Shown piece after piece: positions 18,878-27,892 of a stretch of DNA of 64,000 nt (position 1 is the first letter of the stretch; each line of letters opens with the position of its first letter). A model generated the notes under the pieces. That model searched no databases and was not told where the DNA came from. It saw nothing but the letters and a program-made list of their open reading frames with translations. A program made the translations under genes and the position numbers. This DNA is from Shewanella mesophila (GTDB lineage: Bacteria; Pseudomonadota; Gammaproteobacteria; Enterobacterales; Shewanellaceae): the NCBI RefSeq assembly GCF_019457515.1, contig NZ_CP080421.1, positions 3,534,001-3,598,000 on the forward strand, given 5' to 3'.

Positions 18878-18910
18878 ATAAGGATAGGCCGCGCGCAGCC
18901 GCGTCCTTAT
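18878..18910. terminator. Hairpin after the mini-lipoprotein
   Basis: ATAAGGA at 18878-18884 pairs with TCCTTAT at 18904-18910, enclosing GC-rich sequence that can extend the stem. No clear U tract follows. Confidence 0.4.
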
Positions 18911-18959
18911 CTCAAATGTTGACCAAGCCTGAACATGTGAAATATTGCTCTTTATTATG

Positions 18960-19157
18960 TAACCTGAACTCGGGTTAAGAGATGGAGTATCGCTAGATTA
19001 ATTAGCCGTTTCACGCTTACTTCATCTCAAACTTGTCATTTGTTTTGCGAACAAGGCGTATTTACGCGCCAATAGCCCGCCTATTGCAAGCGAATCCAAC
19101 GTAGTTAGCGGAATAAAGGGCTGTTTGAGAGACGTTTATTATCCCAAGTTCAGGTTA
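18960..19157. repeat. MITE-like element of 198 bp with 19-bp terminal inverted repeats
   Basis: The ends TAACCTGAACTCGGGTTAA (18960-18978) and TTATCCCAAGTTCAGGTTA (19139-19157) are inverted copies with two mismatches. There is no open reading frame of note inside. TA lies at each outer end, which may be part of the target. The size and structure fit a non-autonomous element; the parent transposon is not in the window. Confidence 0.6.
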
Positions 19158-19355
19158 TGTAAATAACCGCTCGAGAAAGTGCGCTGTATGACGTGATCGT
19201 TATCATGCTATTTTTCATGAGGCAACATGAAGGTTGGCGCCGGTCATCTAGGATATAAAAACCAACTAAAGCAACATGCTGTCCGTTAAAATGCTGATAC
19301 CTTCATTCGAAGGCACTTTATCACTCGAAAATGGACATCTTCGAACCAGAGGGTC

Positions 19356-19672
19356 TATACCAATCAGCATAAAAAATTGATCTGCTCCGCGTGCTTTTTG
19401 CCAACTAATTCAAGACGAATGGATGATGGAATAATCGATCCCTTGTGAGGCCATTCAACGCCGAAGTAGGCAGGTAAAAAGCACGCCTGCAAGGCGAGTT
19501 TTAGCGCATCCGATACTATGTTAACGAGTTTGTCCCTAGTGCAACTATGCTCTTCACTCGTTGCAATCGACATGGACGTTATGAATTCCCTCAATGCGGG
19601 AGCAATTAAGGGCCTTACCTCATAAGCGCTAAATTCTCGCTGAGCGATCACATCTTTATACTGATTGCTATT
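19356..19672. repeat. Second MITE-like or IS-derived element of about 317 bp
   Basis: The ends TATACCAATCAGCATAAA (19356-19373) and TTTATACTGATTGCTATT (19655-19672) match as inverted repeats at 15 of 18 positions. The interior holds a minus-strand frame of 95 codons (19364-19651) beginning near one end, with unclear coding status (a VRPLIAPALREFI stretch); I do not recognise it and treat it as part of the element. The right end touches the stop codon of the DUF3581 gene. Confidence 0.55.
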
Positions 19673-20381
19673 AAGCCCCTAGATAGTCAACTCGGCGCGC
19701 TTCATAGCGCTCAACCATCTCATTTAGTCCATCTTCTTCGAGTGGTCGCAGACCACTTAACACTAAGGTTTTACGACCTGTTCCAATGAGCTTATCGCCA
19801 CAATGCAACTCAAATTTGAGTGTCACATCACCGCGCTTACCGTCGATTTCTAAGTGTTGTTCCACTAAGGACAGGTCGATATGGTTAAAATCGAGAGTGG
19901 TTAGATCAAACGACATACTCTCATAGATCACCAATGGCCTAGCAGGGTTTATCATCACCCCATGTGTGCGCATCATAGGCACTAATACATGAGTAAAGTT
20001 AAGCCCAGAAAAAGCCACGTAGCTGCGGATAAATGACTCGGTCTGAACGTCACACAAGGTGCTAGCACCACTGCGTTCGACACTTAAATACTGTTTCTGT
20101 TTATCATCAAAAATCGTAAAACTATCGCCTACGCTATCGGGGAAAACGAGTTTAACCCCACCACCAACCATACCTTCAAAGCTAAAGCTCATCTTCTGGC
20201 TCAAGCCATATTGACCCAATACTAAGGCAAATAGCAGATCACCTGGGACACAGAAGCGCTTGGCCGCGACATCATGGATGGGATTAAAGTCTTGCGCCAC
20301 GCCTTTAGCAAACTCACTCGCTTGCAGGGCCGAGACAGAAACAAGTTGTAGTTCTTTTTGAAAATAAGGACTTAGAAACAT
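19671..20381 (-). CDS. DUF3581 family protein
   Basis: A 236-aa cytoplasmic protein of the DUF3581 family, widespread in Shewanella and Vibrio and without established function. The N-terminus (SPYFQKELQLVSVSALQASEFAKGVAQDFNPIHD) resembles MaoC-like hot-dog dehydratases, where the FNPIH stretch contributes to the active site. The ATG at 20381 has GAG nine bases upstream; the longer frame would need a TTG. The TAA stop lies inside the end of the neighbouring repeat element, so the native C-terminus may have been altered by insertion. Confidence 0.75.
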   Translation of the reverse strand: MFLSPYFQKELQLVSVSALQASEFAKGVAQDFNPIHDVAAKRFCVPGDLLFALVLGQYGLSQKMSFSFEGMVGGGVKLVFPDSVGDSFTIFDDKQKQYLSVERSGASTLCDVQTESFIRSYVAFSGLNFTHVLVPMMRTHGVMINPARPLVIYESMSFDLTTLDFNHIDLSLVEQHLEIDGKRGDVTLKFELHCGDKLIGTGRKTLVLSGLRPLEEDGLNEMVERYEARRVDYLGA

Positions 20382-20556
20382 ATTGGCTCGATAAATCAAG
20401 GGGTTCTAAAAATAAGGAGCCATAGTGTATCGCAAAAAATGCAAATCACTCACCCGATGACTCCCTTACTTCTATATAGCTCCCAATTATTAGCAACAAC
20501 AGTTTCCAATAAAAATAACACATACATCACAATTCTTAATCGCAAACAGCACTCTA

Positions 20557-20575
20557 AATGATAATTGTTTGCATT
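20557..20575. promoter_or_regulatory. Fur box upstream of the porin operon
   Basis: AATGATAATTGTTTGCATT matches the 9-1-9 Fur consensus at about 15 of 19 positions, with the left half perfect. It sits 64 bases before the porin start. It suggests repression by Fe-Fur and induction in iron starvation. Confidence 0.72.
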
Positions 20576-20638
20576 ATTATGCGTAATAAGTAAAATCCTC
20601 AGCAATTAAATAACCCTGACACAACAATTGGGAAAATA

Positions 20639-21811
20639 ATGATGAGAAAAACACTGATTGCCGCAGCTTTACTTGCTACTTTCGCTAGCCAGGGCGCTTA
20701 TGCATCTGAGGAGACGCAAGAGCTCCGCAACATTATCGAGCAACAACAAAAAGTGCTTAAAGACCTAGAGAAGCGTCTAGAAGAAACCGAAAAGCGCGTT
20801 GAAAAAACAGCAGATGTGGTTGAAGAATCAAGCTCAGCTAAGAGCGCTACCACCATTGGCGGCTACGGTGAACTTCATTACAACAACATCACTGACAATA
20901 AATCAGGCAAAGACAAGAAAGAGTTCGATTTCCATCGTTTCGTATTGTTCGTTGGCCATGAGTTCACGGCTAATACCCGTTTCTTCTCTGAGCTAGAAGT
21001 TGAACACTCTATCTCTGGTGACGGTCAAAATGGTGAAGTTGAGCTAGAACAAGCCTATATCGAACATGATTTTAGCGATGCATTAACGGCTAAAGCGGGT
21101 CTATTCCTAATGCCTGTGGGTATCATCAACGAAACTCACGAGCCACCAGCATTCTACGGTGTTGAGCGTAACCCTGTTGAGAAAGATATTTTACCAGCCA
21201 CTTGGTGGGAAGCAGGTCTAAACCTCAACATCAAAGCCGCTCCAGGCTTAGCGTTCGACGCAGCGGTCACTTCAGGCCTTAATGTGGGCGATGATTACAA
21301 GATCCGTGGTGGTCGTCAAAAGGTATCAAAAGCCAAAGCCGAAGACTTAGCCTACACGGCGCGCGTGAAATACACCGCTGTACCTGGCCTAGAGCTAGCA
21401 GCTACCGCTCAGTACCAGTCAGATCTGACTCAAGGTGCTGGTGATGTAGATACTGCATCAGCAACGCTAATTACCGCTCATGCTATCTACAGCATTGAAA
21501 ACTTCACCATTAAGGCTCTTTATGCTCAGTGGGATATTGACGGTCAAGAAGCTAAAGCCCTTGGACGCGATGAGCAGAGCGGTTATTACATCGAACCTTC
21601 ATATCGTTTTAATGAGAGTTTTGGCATATTCGCTCGTTACAATGCATGGGACAACAATGCAGGTAATGGCGATGATACCGAAATCACTCAAACCAATGTG
21701 GGTGTGAACTATTGGTTACATGAGAATGTGGTTTTCAAAGCGGACTATGAAAAAGTCGGCGGCGCGAAAGACTCAGATGGTTTCAACCTTGGGATTGGCT
21801 ATCAATTCTAA
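20639..21811 (+). CDS. Outer-membrane porin, iron-regulated (coiled-coil N-terminus, 390 aa)
   Basis: Signal peptide at 1-22 (cleavage after AYA), a coiled-coil segment at 24-65 (TQELRNIIEQQQKVLKDLEKR), then a beta-barrel of amphipathic strands ending in Tyr-Gln-Phe, the C-terminal Phe signature of outer-membrane proteins. Overall it resembles the phosphate-selective porin O/P fold seen in many Shewanella porins. The Fur box upstream and the flavin and PepSY genes downstream point to a role in iron acquisition rather than phosphate. Starts ATGATG, with GGGAAAATA as ribosome site. Confidence 0.82.
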   Translation: MMRKTLIAAALLATFASQGAYASEETQELRNIIEQQQKVLKDLEKRLEETEKRVEKTADVVEESSSAKSATTIGGYGELHYNNITDNKSGKDKKEFDFHRFVLFVGHEFTANTRFFSELEVEHSISGDGQNGEVELEQAYIEHDFSDALTAKAGLFLMPVGIINETHEPPAFYGVERNPVEKDILPATWWEAGLNLNIKAAPGLAFDAAVTSGLNVGDDYKIRGGRQKVSKAKAEDLAYTARVKYTAVPGLELAATAQYQSDLTQGAGDVDTASATLITAHAIYSIENFTIKALYAQWDIDGQEAKALGRDEQSGYYIEPSYRFNESFGIFARYNAWDNNAGNGDDTEITQTNVGVNYWLHENVVFKADYEKVGGAKDSDGFNLGIGYQF

Positions 21812-21836
21812 GCCAAAACCTAGGTAAAACCTCGGC

Positions 21837-21870
21837 GTTGCAGCGTTCAACATAGGTTGAACGCTGCAAC
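21837..21870 (+). terminator. 15-bp perfect hairpin between porin and FMN-binding gene
   Basis: GTTGCAGCGTTCAAC at 21837-21851 pairs perfectly with 21856-21870 around ATAG. It is followed by A, not T, so it is more likely a stabilising or processing hairpin that raises porin mRNA above the downstream genes than a simple terminator. Confidence 0.5.
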
Positions 21871-21894
21871 AAAAAACTGATTTAGGTTCTAGTT

Positions 21895-22422
21895 ATGCAC
21901 GCTTTCAGATCACTTTCCACTGCACTACTAATTTTATTTTTATGGGCTCCATTTGGTCACGCTCAAGCCACAAGCGTTTACCAAACATCTGACGACTTTA
22001 TTAGCCAAGCCTTTAACGCCGCTACGCCTAAGGCGAAAGTATATTGGTTAGAAGATAAAGACAAGAAGGTGATTGAGCAGATTTTATCTCATAAATTCAA
22101 TAAAATGCGCATACGTTATTGGCAGCAAGCCAATGAAACGGTTTGGATCATGGACGAGATAGGCAAAGAGTCTCCCATTACCGTTGGTATCCATATTAAA
22201 CAGCAAGCCATTGTGAAAACTAAGGTGCTTGTTTACCGCGAGAGCCGCGGTGATGAAGTGCGCCACGACTTTTTTACCGACCAATTTAAAATGGCCAGGC
22301 TGACACAAGATCAGCAGCTAGATAGGCATATCGATGGCATTACGGGCGCAACCTTATCGGTTAGGGCTTTAACTAAATTATCTCGTATCGCCTTGTATCT
22401 CGACAGTAAGATTGATGCTTAG
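21895..22422 (+). CDS. Secreted FMN-binding domain protein, predicted covalently flavinylated
   Basis: A 175-aa exported protein: signal peptide at 1-25 and one FMN_bind domain. DGITGATLS at 147-155 matches the flavinylation motif D-x-x-(S/T)-G-A-T-x-(S/T) of NqrC/RnfG-type proteins, so ApbE would attach FMN to T153. No apbE gene is in the window. Placed 83 bases after an iron-regulated porin and 154 bases before a PepSY membrane protein, it fits an extracytoplasmic flavin electron-transfer chain, possibly reducing ferric iron. Function is inference; domain and motif are seen. Confidence 0.8.
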   Translation: MHAFRSLSTALLILFLWAPFGHAQATSVYQTSDDFISQAFNAATPKAKVYWLEDKDKKVIEQILSHKFNKMRIRYWQQANETVWIMDEIGKESPITVGIHIKQQAIVKTKVLVYRESRGDEVRHDFFTDQFKMARLTQDQQLDRHIDGITGATLSVRALTKLSRIALYLDSKIDA

Positions 22423-22576
22423 CACCACAGGATTGAATGTTGGCGGTTTCACTCATTAATAGATTGAACAAACCCAATGTTATTATTGTCAATTGTGTAA
22501 TATCATCGCTAGCCAATTAACCTTATTCCCCCTAGGCAAGTTTGCCGATCTAGCGCAGATAGAAAGATAACCATTA

Positions 22577-23383
22577 ATGACTAATAAACCTCGCCACCCT
22601 CATCGTAAATCACTGTCTCAAAAGCTGGCGAAACTGTTTCGGCCTTGGCATCGACGAGTAGGCATTATTAGTGCACTTTTTGTTGTTTTGGTGGCCTCAA
22701 CAGGCATGTTAATCAACCATAGCCATCATCTGGCATTAGACAGCATGCCCGTACAGCAAAAATGGTTACTCGATCATTACGCTATCAAGGCGCCGGAAAA
22801 AACCAGTGTCTTTTCACTTTCCCCACTGCTCGCCAGTACCGATAACTTACTGTGGCAAGCCGACACTCAGCTTTTAGAAGCAGCAAGTACCATCCTTAGC
22901 GCCGTCGAGTATCAGGGCCTCATAGTGGCAATAGATAACAACAACCTCTACCTCATATCCCAGCAGGGTGAATTACTGGAGAAGCAAGATAGCTCAACAG
23001 GATTACCCTCAGATCTTAAGGCACTAACCGTCATAGTTAATGGCAATGACAGCGAACTTTGGCTTAACAGCGATAACGGTATTTACCTTGCAGATAGCGA
23101 GCTTATCGAATGGGGCACCGCGGTGCCCAATAGTCAACCCAAGTGGCAAACCCCAATAAAATACAAGGCTAATCAAGCCATCATAGAGAAGCTCACTCAA
23201 CAAGCGCGAGCGAGCCATCTCACCTGGGAGCGAGTGTTACTCGACCTTCATAGTGGTCGTATTATCGGCTTATCTGGGCCTTGGTTGATGGATATTGTCG
23301 CACTATCGTTAATCATGATGGCTATTTCGGGACTCTATCTTTGGCAACAAACCAAACCCAAAAAACACAAATCTAACGCTTAG
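22577..23383 (+). CDS. PepSY-domain inner-membrane protein
   Basis: A 268-aa protein with an N-terminal TM (about 26-48, VGIISALFVVLVASTGMLIN), a periplasmic region (49-235) and a C-terminal TM (about 237-258). WHRRVGIISALFV with following histidines (INHSHH) matches the PepSY_TM family found in ferric-reductase-like proteins. It is probably the membrane electron donor for the flavinylated protein encoded upstream. The arginine- and histidine-rich N-terminus (PRHPHRKS) is cytoplasmic. Confidence 0.75.
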   Translation: MTNKPRHPHRKSLSQKLAKLFRPWHRRVGIISALFVVLVASTGMLINHSHHLALDSMPVQQKWLLDHYAIKAPEKTSVFSLSPLLASTDNLLWQADTQLLEAASTILSAVEYQGLIVAIDNNNLYLISQQGELLEKQDSSTGLPSDLKALTVIVNGNDSELWLNSDNGIYLADSELIEWGTAVPNSQPKWQTPIKYKANQAIIEKLTQQARASHLTWERVLLDLHSGRIIGLSGPWLMDIVALSLIMMAISGLYLWQQTKPKKHKSNA

Positions 23384-23573
23384 TTTATCCCCCCGCAGTA
23401 GCAATATTAAACAGCGTAACGACGATACCAGCATGCATGTTGAGATGGTGCAGATAATCTTCATTTACGCATCACGATTTTCTGGCTAAAACCCAAAACC
23501 TGAGTTAATTTTAGCGAAGATAAGTTCTCTGGTGCTATGGGACCCACAAACGCCTGCAGAATGGTTCTAGACT

Positions 23574-23590
23574 ATGTCGATTTTCGACAT
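23574..23590. promoter_or_regulatory. Perfect inverted repeat upstream of the QEGLA gene
   Basis: ATGTCGA and TCGACAT separated by TTT, ending 33 bases before the start codon at 23624. Position and symmetry suggest an operator; no regulator is identified. Confidence 0.4.
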
Positions 23591-23623
23591 TGATACCAAC
23601 ACCTTGCTGAGATTTTACAACCT

Positions 23624-24757
23624 ATGTCTAATGTGGCTCCTATCCTGTCGTCTATCGACACCCAGTTGCATCAGCTAGTTAAAGATATTGATATTCTTGA
23701 GGCGGTTAAACCGCTCAACTATCTGCAACAGAGAAACGCATTTTTCGAAAATCATTTTTCAATCGAGCCAAGATTTATCTATGCCGATACCTCTATCGAT
23801 CCTTTCACCCTCAAACGCAGCTTGTTCAACTTGCCGTTAGAGGAGATTGAAGATCCTGATATCTATACCCTATATCTCGATGTAATTGACTCCTATGTCG
23901 ATAAGATTGACCAGTTTAAGTCGATTGGGAGCAGTGAATTTCTGTATGATTCTCTACGCTATTATGGCGAGCCAAGCGAAAAAGATATCCGTAATGCTCA
24001 GTTTATTTTGCATCTACCTGACAATCCAGACGAGCAAACTGGTGAGCTACTCGATGCTCAGGCTATCAGCGAGATCTTGGCCAAAATGGCAGTCGAAGAG
24101 AACTACAACTGGCAATTACAGATGGATGAAACCATGGTCGCTAATGCCTTAGTATCTGGCACTAAGGTTCGCATCAACAGCCACGCTATTTTATCGACAA
24201 TCGATGCCCAAGCGCTTGCTCACCATGAATTAGGCGTGCACTTAGTCACCTCTCTCAATGCTAAGGCTCAGCCACTGCAGATCCTCTCTTTAGGTTGCCC
24301 ACTCAATACCATGACCCAAGAAGGGCTCGCCATCTTAAGCGAATATCTATCTGGTAACCTGAGCGTAAAACGTCTCAAGACACTTGCCTTGAGGGTGATG
24401 GCCGTTAACTCGATGATTGAAGATAAAAACTTTCGCACCACATTTTTAATGCTCAAAGAAAACTATGGTGTAGACGATAACTTAGCCTACACCATTACCG
24501 CACGCGTATACCGTGGTGGCGGTTACACCAAAGATCATCTTTATCTAAAAGGATTCAGCATGATTTTAAGCGCTTACGAACAAGAGAAGCACTTTAACCA
24601 CCTCCTAACCGGGAAGACATCGTTGGCCTACCTACCTTTGATCTCTCGTTTGATTAGTAAAGGGATATTACTCGAGCCGGAGTTCATCACTCCTGCATAT
24701 CGTAAGCCTGTAGCCAATGGTGCAGTGAGTAGATTCATTACTCACGCAATCCGTTGA
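23624..24757 (+). CDS. QEGLA-motif family protein (DUF1704, metalloprotease-like)
   Basis: A 377-aa protein of the family named for its QEGLA motif (TQEGLAILSEYL at about 229-240), sometimes called flavohemoglobin expression-modulating. ALAHHELGVHLVT at about 193-205 is an HExxxH-like metal site, so the fold resembles zinc peptidases. No signal peptide. Biochemical function is not established to my knowledge. Transcribed alone, with a small palindrome in the promoter region. Confidence 0.8.
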   Translation: MSNVAPILSSIDTQLHQLVKDIDILEAVKPLNYLQQRNAFFENHFSIEPRFIYADTSIDPFTLKRSLFNLPLEEIEDPDIYTLYLDVIDSYVDKIDQFKSIGSSEFLYDSLRYYGEPSEKDIRNAQFILHLPDNPDEQTGELLDAQAISEILAKMAVEENYNWQLQMDETMVANALVSGTKVRINSHAILSTIDAQALAHHELGVHLVTSLNAKAQPLQILSLGCPLNTMTQEGLAILSEYLSGNLSVKRLKTLALRVMAVNSMIEDKNFRTTFLMLKENYGVDDNLAYTITARVYRGGGYTKDHLYLKGFSMILSAYEQEKHFNHLLTGKTSLAYLPLISRLISKGILLEPEFITPAYRKPVANGAVSRFITHAIR

Positions 24758-24840
24758 TCGCTTGATTTAACTGAATCAATAGGCTTAATTCAACACATTA
24801 CGCATCACAGTAACCGATGCGTAAATTGAGAAGGGATTTT

Positions 24841-25431
24841 ATGATGAAAGTGCTTGAGCAATATAAGCAAGCAGCAAACATGCTCTGTCAGTCATTTAGG
24901 CACAGTGAATGTCAGGCCAATATTTCGCCATTAGTCGACGATGACATTACGACACTAAAGCAGATTGGCACAGATCCTAGCATCTGGCGTTTTGCTCGTT
25001 TTCCTAAAAGCGAGCAAGTTGTTTTCAATCGTTATTTTGAATCACTACTCAAAGATCCAAGCAGTTTTCTGTTTACGATAAGAGACAACCCCACCCAAGA
25101 GGTGATTGGATTTACTCGCCTTAAAAGCATTGATTTCAACCTAAAACGAGCGGAAACCGGCACCTGGTTAATGGGTGACTTTCAAGGTAAAGGCCTCAAT
25201 AAATACATTAAAAAACAGCTACTCACCGTAGCCTTTGAGATACTAAAACTTGAAGAAGTCTACTGTTATGTCAACCGCGAAAATCAACCTTCGGTAAAGA
25301 GCTTACTCTCACTAGGCTTTGTCATTAACGAGGATAAAAATCGCCTTTCCCCAACCCATAAAAAAGAGGTTGATATGGCGCAGTACTATATCCATATCAC
25401 TGCCGAACGCTTTGCTAAAACGCTTTGCTAA
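24841..25431 (+). CDS. GNAT-family N-acetyltransferase, RimJ/RimL-like
   Basis: About 196 aa. The GNAT core is visible as FTIRDNPTQEVIGFTRL, then GTWLMGDFQGKGLNKYIKKQLL with the acetyl-CoA loop, and VYCYVNRENQPSVKSLLSLGF, the pattern of RimJ/RimL-type enzymes that acetylate amino groups. The ATG at 24841 has AGAAGGG eight bases upstream; the longer frame from 24817 is not supported. The last codons and the stop lie in a 13-base tandem repeat, so the C-terminus is set by repeat number. Confidence 0.8.
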   Translation: MMKVLEQYKQAANMLCQSFRHSECQANISPLVDDDITTLKQIGTDPSIWRFARFPKSEQVVFNRYFESLLKDPSSFLFTIRDNPTQEVIGFTRLKSIDFNLKRAETGTWLMGDFQGKGLNKYIKKQLLTVAFEILKLEEVYCYVNRENQPSVKSLLSLGFVINEDKNRLSPTHKKEVDMAQYYIHITAERFAKTLC

Positions 25432-25440
25432 AACGCTTTG
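25407..25440. repeat. 13-bp tandem repeat over the stop codon of the GNAT gene
   Basis: ACGCTTTGCTAAA occurs at 25407-25419 and 25420-25432, and partly at 25433-25440. Because 13 is not a multiple of three, gain or loss of a unit would move the stop codon. Confidence 0.8.
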
Positions 25441-25467
25441 GCAACAGCAGGCATAAGGTTTGAAAGA

Positions 25468-25485
25468 AAGGGGGCTAGCCCCCTT
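25468..25485. terminator. Bidirectional terminator between GNAT gene and mrcB
   Basis: AAGGGGGC pairs with GCCCCCTT around TA. Plus-strand trailing sequence is CTCTATTT and minus-strand is TCTTTC, so it can serve both converging genes. Confidence 0.65.
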
Positions 25486-25518
25486 CTCTATTTCAGCCCC
25501 ACCAAAGCTCAACCCTCG

Positions 25519-27861
25519 CTAGCTGCCCGTTAACTTCTGCCACCATGAAAGCGGTTTGCCACAATTTTTGGTTGGCTGGTAACTTTCACGTAAAGCAGGC
25601 AATGCCACCACATCTGCGCACTCGGGTTCTTGTGCAATACCCGCCTTGTCGAAATAGCCTTGTACCACACCATCAACAGGCGTACGTCTCAAACTGATGG
25701 GCGAGCGATTATCTAGAAAGGCCTGATAGACAGCCATAGCGCCGCTGCTGCCATAGAGGCTGGTCTTACCGTTATCATCGAGACCGACCCATATGGCGGC
25801 GACATTTCGCTCATCGAAACCTGCAAACCATGAGTCACGAGAATCGTTACTGGTGCCCGTTTTCCCCGCAAGGGTTACGCCTGGAAATGCCTTGCCAAGC
25901 CTCGCCGCCGTGCCTGAATGAACCACCTGGGTCATCGCATGCTGCACGAGGAAATCACTGGCGACATCAATCGCTTGGTTCGTACTTGTACTCGCGCCCA
26001 CCAAAGGATTGTTATTCACATCCAACACATGGGTCACCGCATTAAGCTGACGGTAACGACCATTATCGGCCAAGGTTTGATAAACCTGCGCTACCATCAA
26101 TGGCGAGCCATTGACTGCGCCGAGCAGCATAGATGGATATTCAGGGATCTTATCGGCCCACCCAGCCTTGTCCAAGGTAGTTGCTACCGCTCCCGTACCA
26201 ATTGCCATACCTAAGTTTACAGTCGGCACGTTCATCGACTTCTTAAACGCGGTCAATAGAGGCACTTGTCCAGAAAACTGCTTGTTGACGTTTTGTGGTG
26301 ACCACGTCTTACCTTGCTCATTTTTAAGGGTGATAGGTTCATCCTTAAGTGGCGTGGCCAAATTATATTTATCGCCTTGGCTAAGGGCTGTGGCATAAAC
26401 AAAGGGTTTAATCAGCGAACCTATTGGTCGTCTAATCTCTACCGCGCGGTTAAAGCCCTGATAACTTGGCACCTTGTCACCTACCATAGCGGCGATTCCC
26501 GCCGAATATTTGTCGGTCACTACCATGCCAACCTGTAGATTCTTATCACGACCCACTAAGTGTTTCATCGTCGACTCAACCGCTTTTTCCGCCGCCTCTT
26601 GCGCCATAGGATCGAGCGTGGTGTATACCTTCACCCCTGACTGTTGTAGCAAGGCATCACCAAAGCGTCTAGCTAGCTCACCTCTGACTACCGCAAAGAA
26701 AGCGGGAAGTTTTTGATGCACAGGTCGGTCGAACTTACGTAATCCCAGCGGAGATTCGACCGCCGCCTTATACTGACCGACCGATAACTGCTCAGCTTCC
26801 ATTAGTAGTCGCAACACCAGATCTCGGCGCTCTTGGGCGCGCTCAGGGTAGCGCCAAGGGTTGTAATAAGAGGGCCCCTTGATCGCGGCTACTAAGAATG
26901 CCTGTTGCGGTAAAGTTAGCTCCGCAATGGGGCGGCCAAAATAGAATTGTGAGGCGAGTCCCATGCCATGAACCGCGCGCGCTTTATCTTGCCCCATATA
27001 CACTTCATTTAAGTAGGCTTCTAAGATCTCATCCTTGTCATAGCGAAAATCTATGATGATCGCCATCAAGGCTTCACGTACTTTACGTACGATTGAGCGC
27101 TCACTGGAGAGGAAGAAGTTTTTCGCCAACTGTTGCGTCAGGGTTGAACCACCTTGTACGGTTCGCCCAGCGCTGATATTCACTAATGCAGCACGTAAGA
27201 TGGCAAAGGGATTCACCCCATGATGCTCATAGAAGCTGCGATCTTCCACTAAAATCAACGCATTGACAATTGCAGGGGGAATTTTGTCTGTCGGCACAAA
27301 CAGACGATCTTCACCGTCGCCTGTGATCATTCTGTCGAGTAATACGGGCTCTAAATGGAACACCGCCATTTGACGATGATCGCTTTGACGCGCAACTGAC
27401 TCCACCCCTTGGCTATCGAAGGTGATCATCACTCGCTGCTCAGCCTGCGAGCCTTGTGGATGCTGAAACGGGCGACGCCAGAGATCGACCTTAGTCTTTG
27501 ACGCAGAAAACTCGCCGACTTGACGAGGATTCGCGACCTTGCGATACCCCAGAAGTTTAAGTTCGGCAATCAACTGTTCATGGCTGACCGCGGCCCCAGG
27601 GTAAAGCGCCATAGAGCGGCTAAAAACCTGAGCCGGAAGATGCCATTTCTGCCCTTCAAATTTACGGGCAATGATCTGATCGAGATAGATACTATAAATC
27701 GTTAAGCCTGCGATAACGATAAGCGCGAGCTTCCACGTAATAGACCATAACTTACGTCCCCAGCCTTTAGATGCTGACTGTGGTTTTTTAGACTTGGTCT
27801 TAGCTGACTTATTCGTCGGCTTCTTCGCTACACGCTTTTTAGGTGTCTCTTTGGTTGTCAT
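25519..27861 (-). CDS. mrcB: Penicillin-binding protein 1B (bifunctional transglycosylase/transpeptidase)
   Basis: Class A PBP of 780 aa that polymerises and cross-links peptidoglycan. A basic Lys-rich cytoplasmic tail (1-45), TM (about 46-66), the UB2H-like region, GT51 domain (catalytic Glu in LVEDRSFYEHHG, and GGSTLTQQLAKNFF), and transpeptidase domain with SxxK in PIGSLIKPF and KTG in AGKTGTSNDS. The first residues are unusually rich in Lys, Thr and Pro. LpoB would be its usual outer-membrane activator; none is in the window. Upstream of hrpB in opposite order but same strand, a pairing common in gammaproteobacteria. Confidence 0.95.
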   Translation of the reverse strand: MTTKETPKKRVAKKPTNKSAKTKSKKPQSASKGWGRKLWSITWKLALIVIAGLTIYSIYLDQIIARKFEGQKWHLPAQVFSRSMALYPGAAVSHEQLIAELKLLGYRKVANPRQVGEFSASKTKVDLWRRPFQHPQGSQAEQRVMITFDSQGVESVARQSDHRQMAVFHLEPVLLDRMITGDGEDRLFVPTDKIPPAIVNALILVEDRSFYEHHGVNPFAILRAALVNISAGRTVQGGSTLTQQLAKNFFLSSERSIVRKVREALMAIIIDFRYDKDEILEAYLNEVYMGQDKARAVHGMGLASQFYFGRPIAELTLPQQAFLVAAIKGPSYYNPWRYPERAQERRDLVLRLLMEAEQLSVGQYKAAVESPLGLRKFDRPVHQKLPAFFAVVRGELARRFGDALLQQSGVKVYTTLDPMAQEAAEKAVESTMKHLVGRDKNLQVGMVVTDKYSAGIAAMVGDKVPSYQGFNRAVEIRRPIGSLIKPFVYATALSQGDKYNLATPLKDEPITLKNEQGKTWSPQNVNKQFSGQVPLLTAFKKSMNVPTVNLGMAIGTGAVATTLDKAGWADKIPEYPSMLLGAVNGSPLMVAQVYQTLADNGRYRQLNAVTHVLDVNNNPLVGASTSTNQAIDVASDFLVQHAMTQVVHSGTAARLGKAFPGVTLAGKTGTSNDSRDSWFAGFDERNVAAIWVGLDDNGKTSLYGSSGAMAVYQAFLDNRSPISLRRTPVDGVVQGYFDKAGIAQEPECADVVALPALRESYQPTKNCGKPLSWWQKLTGS

Positions 27862-27892
27862 TTCATTTCCATTAAAAATAGATAACGACGCT

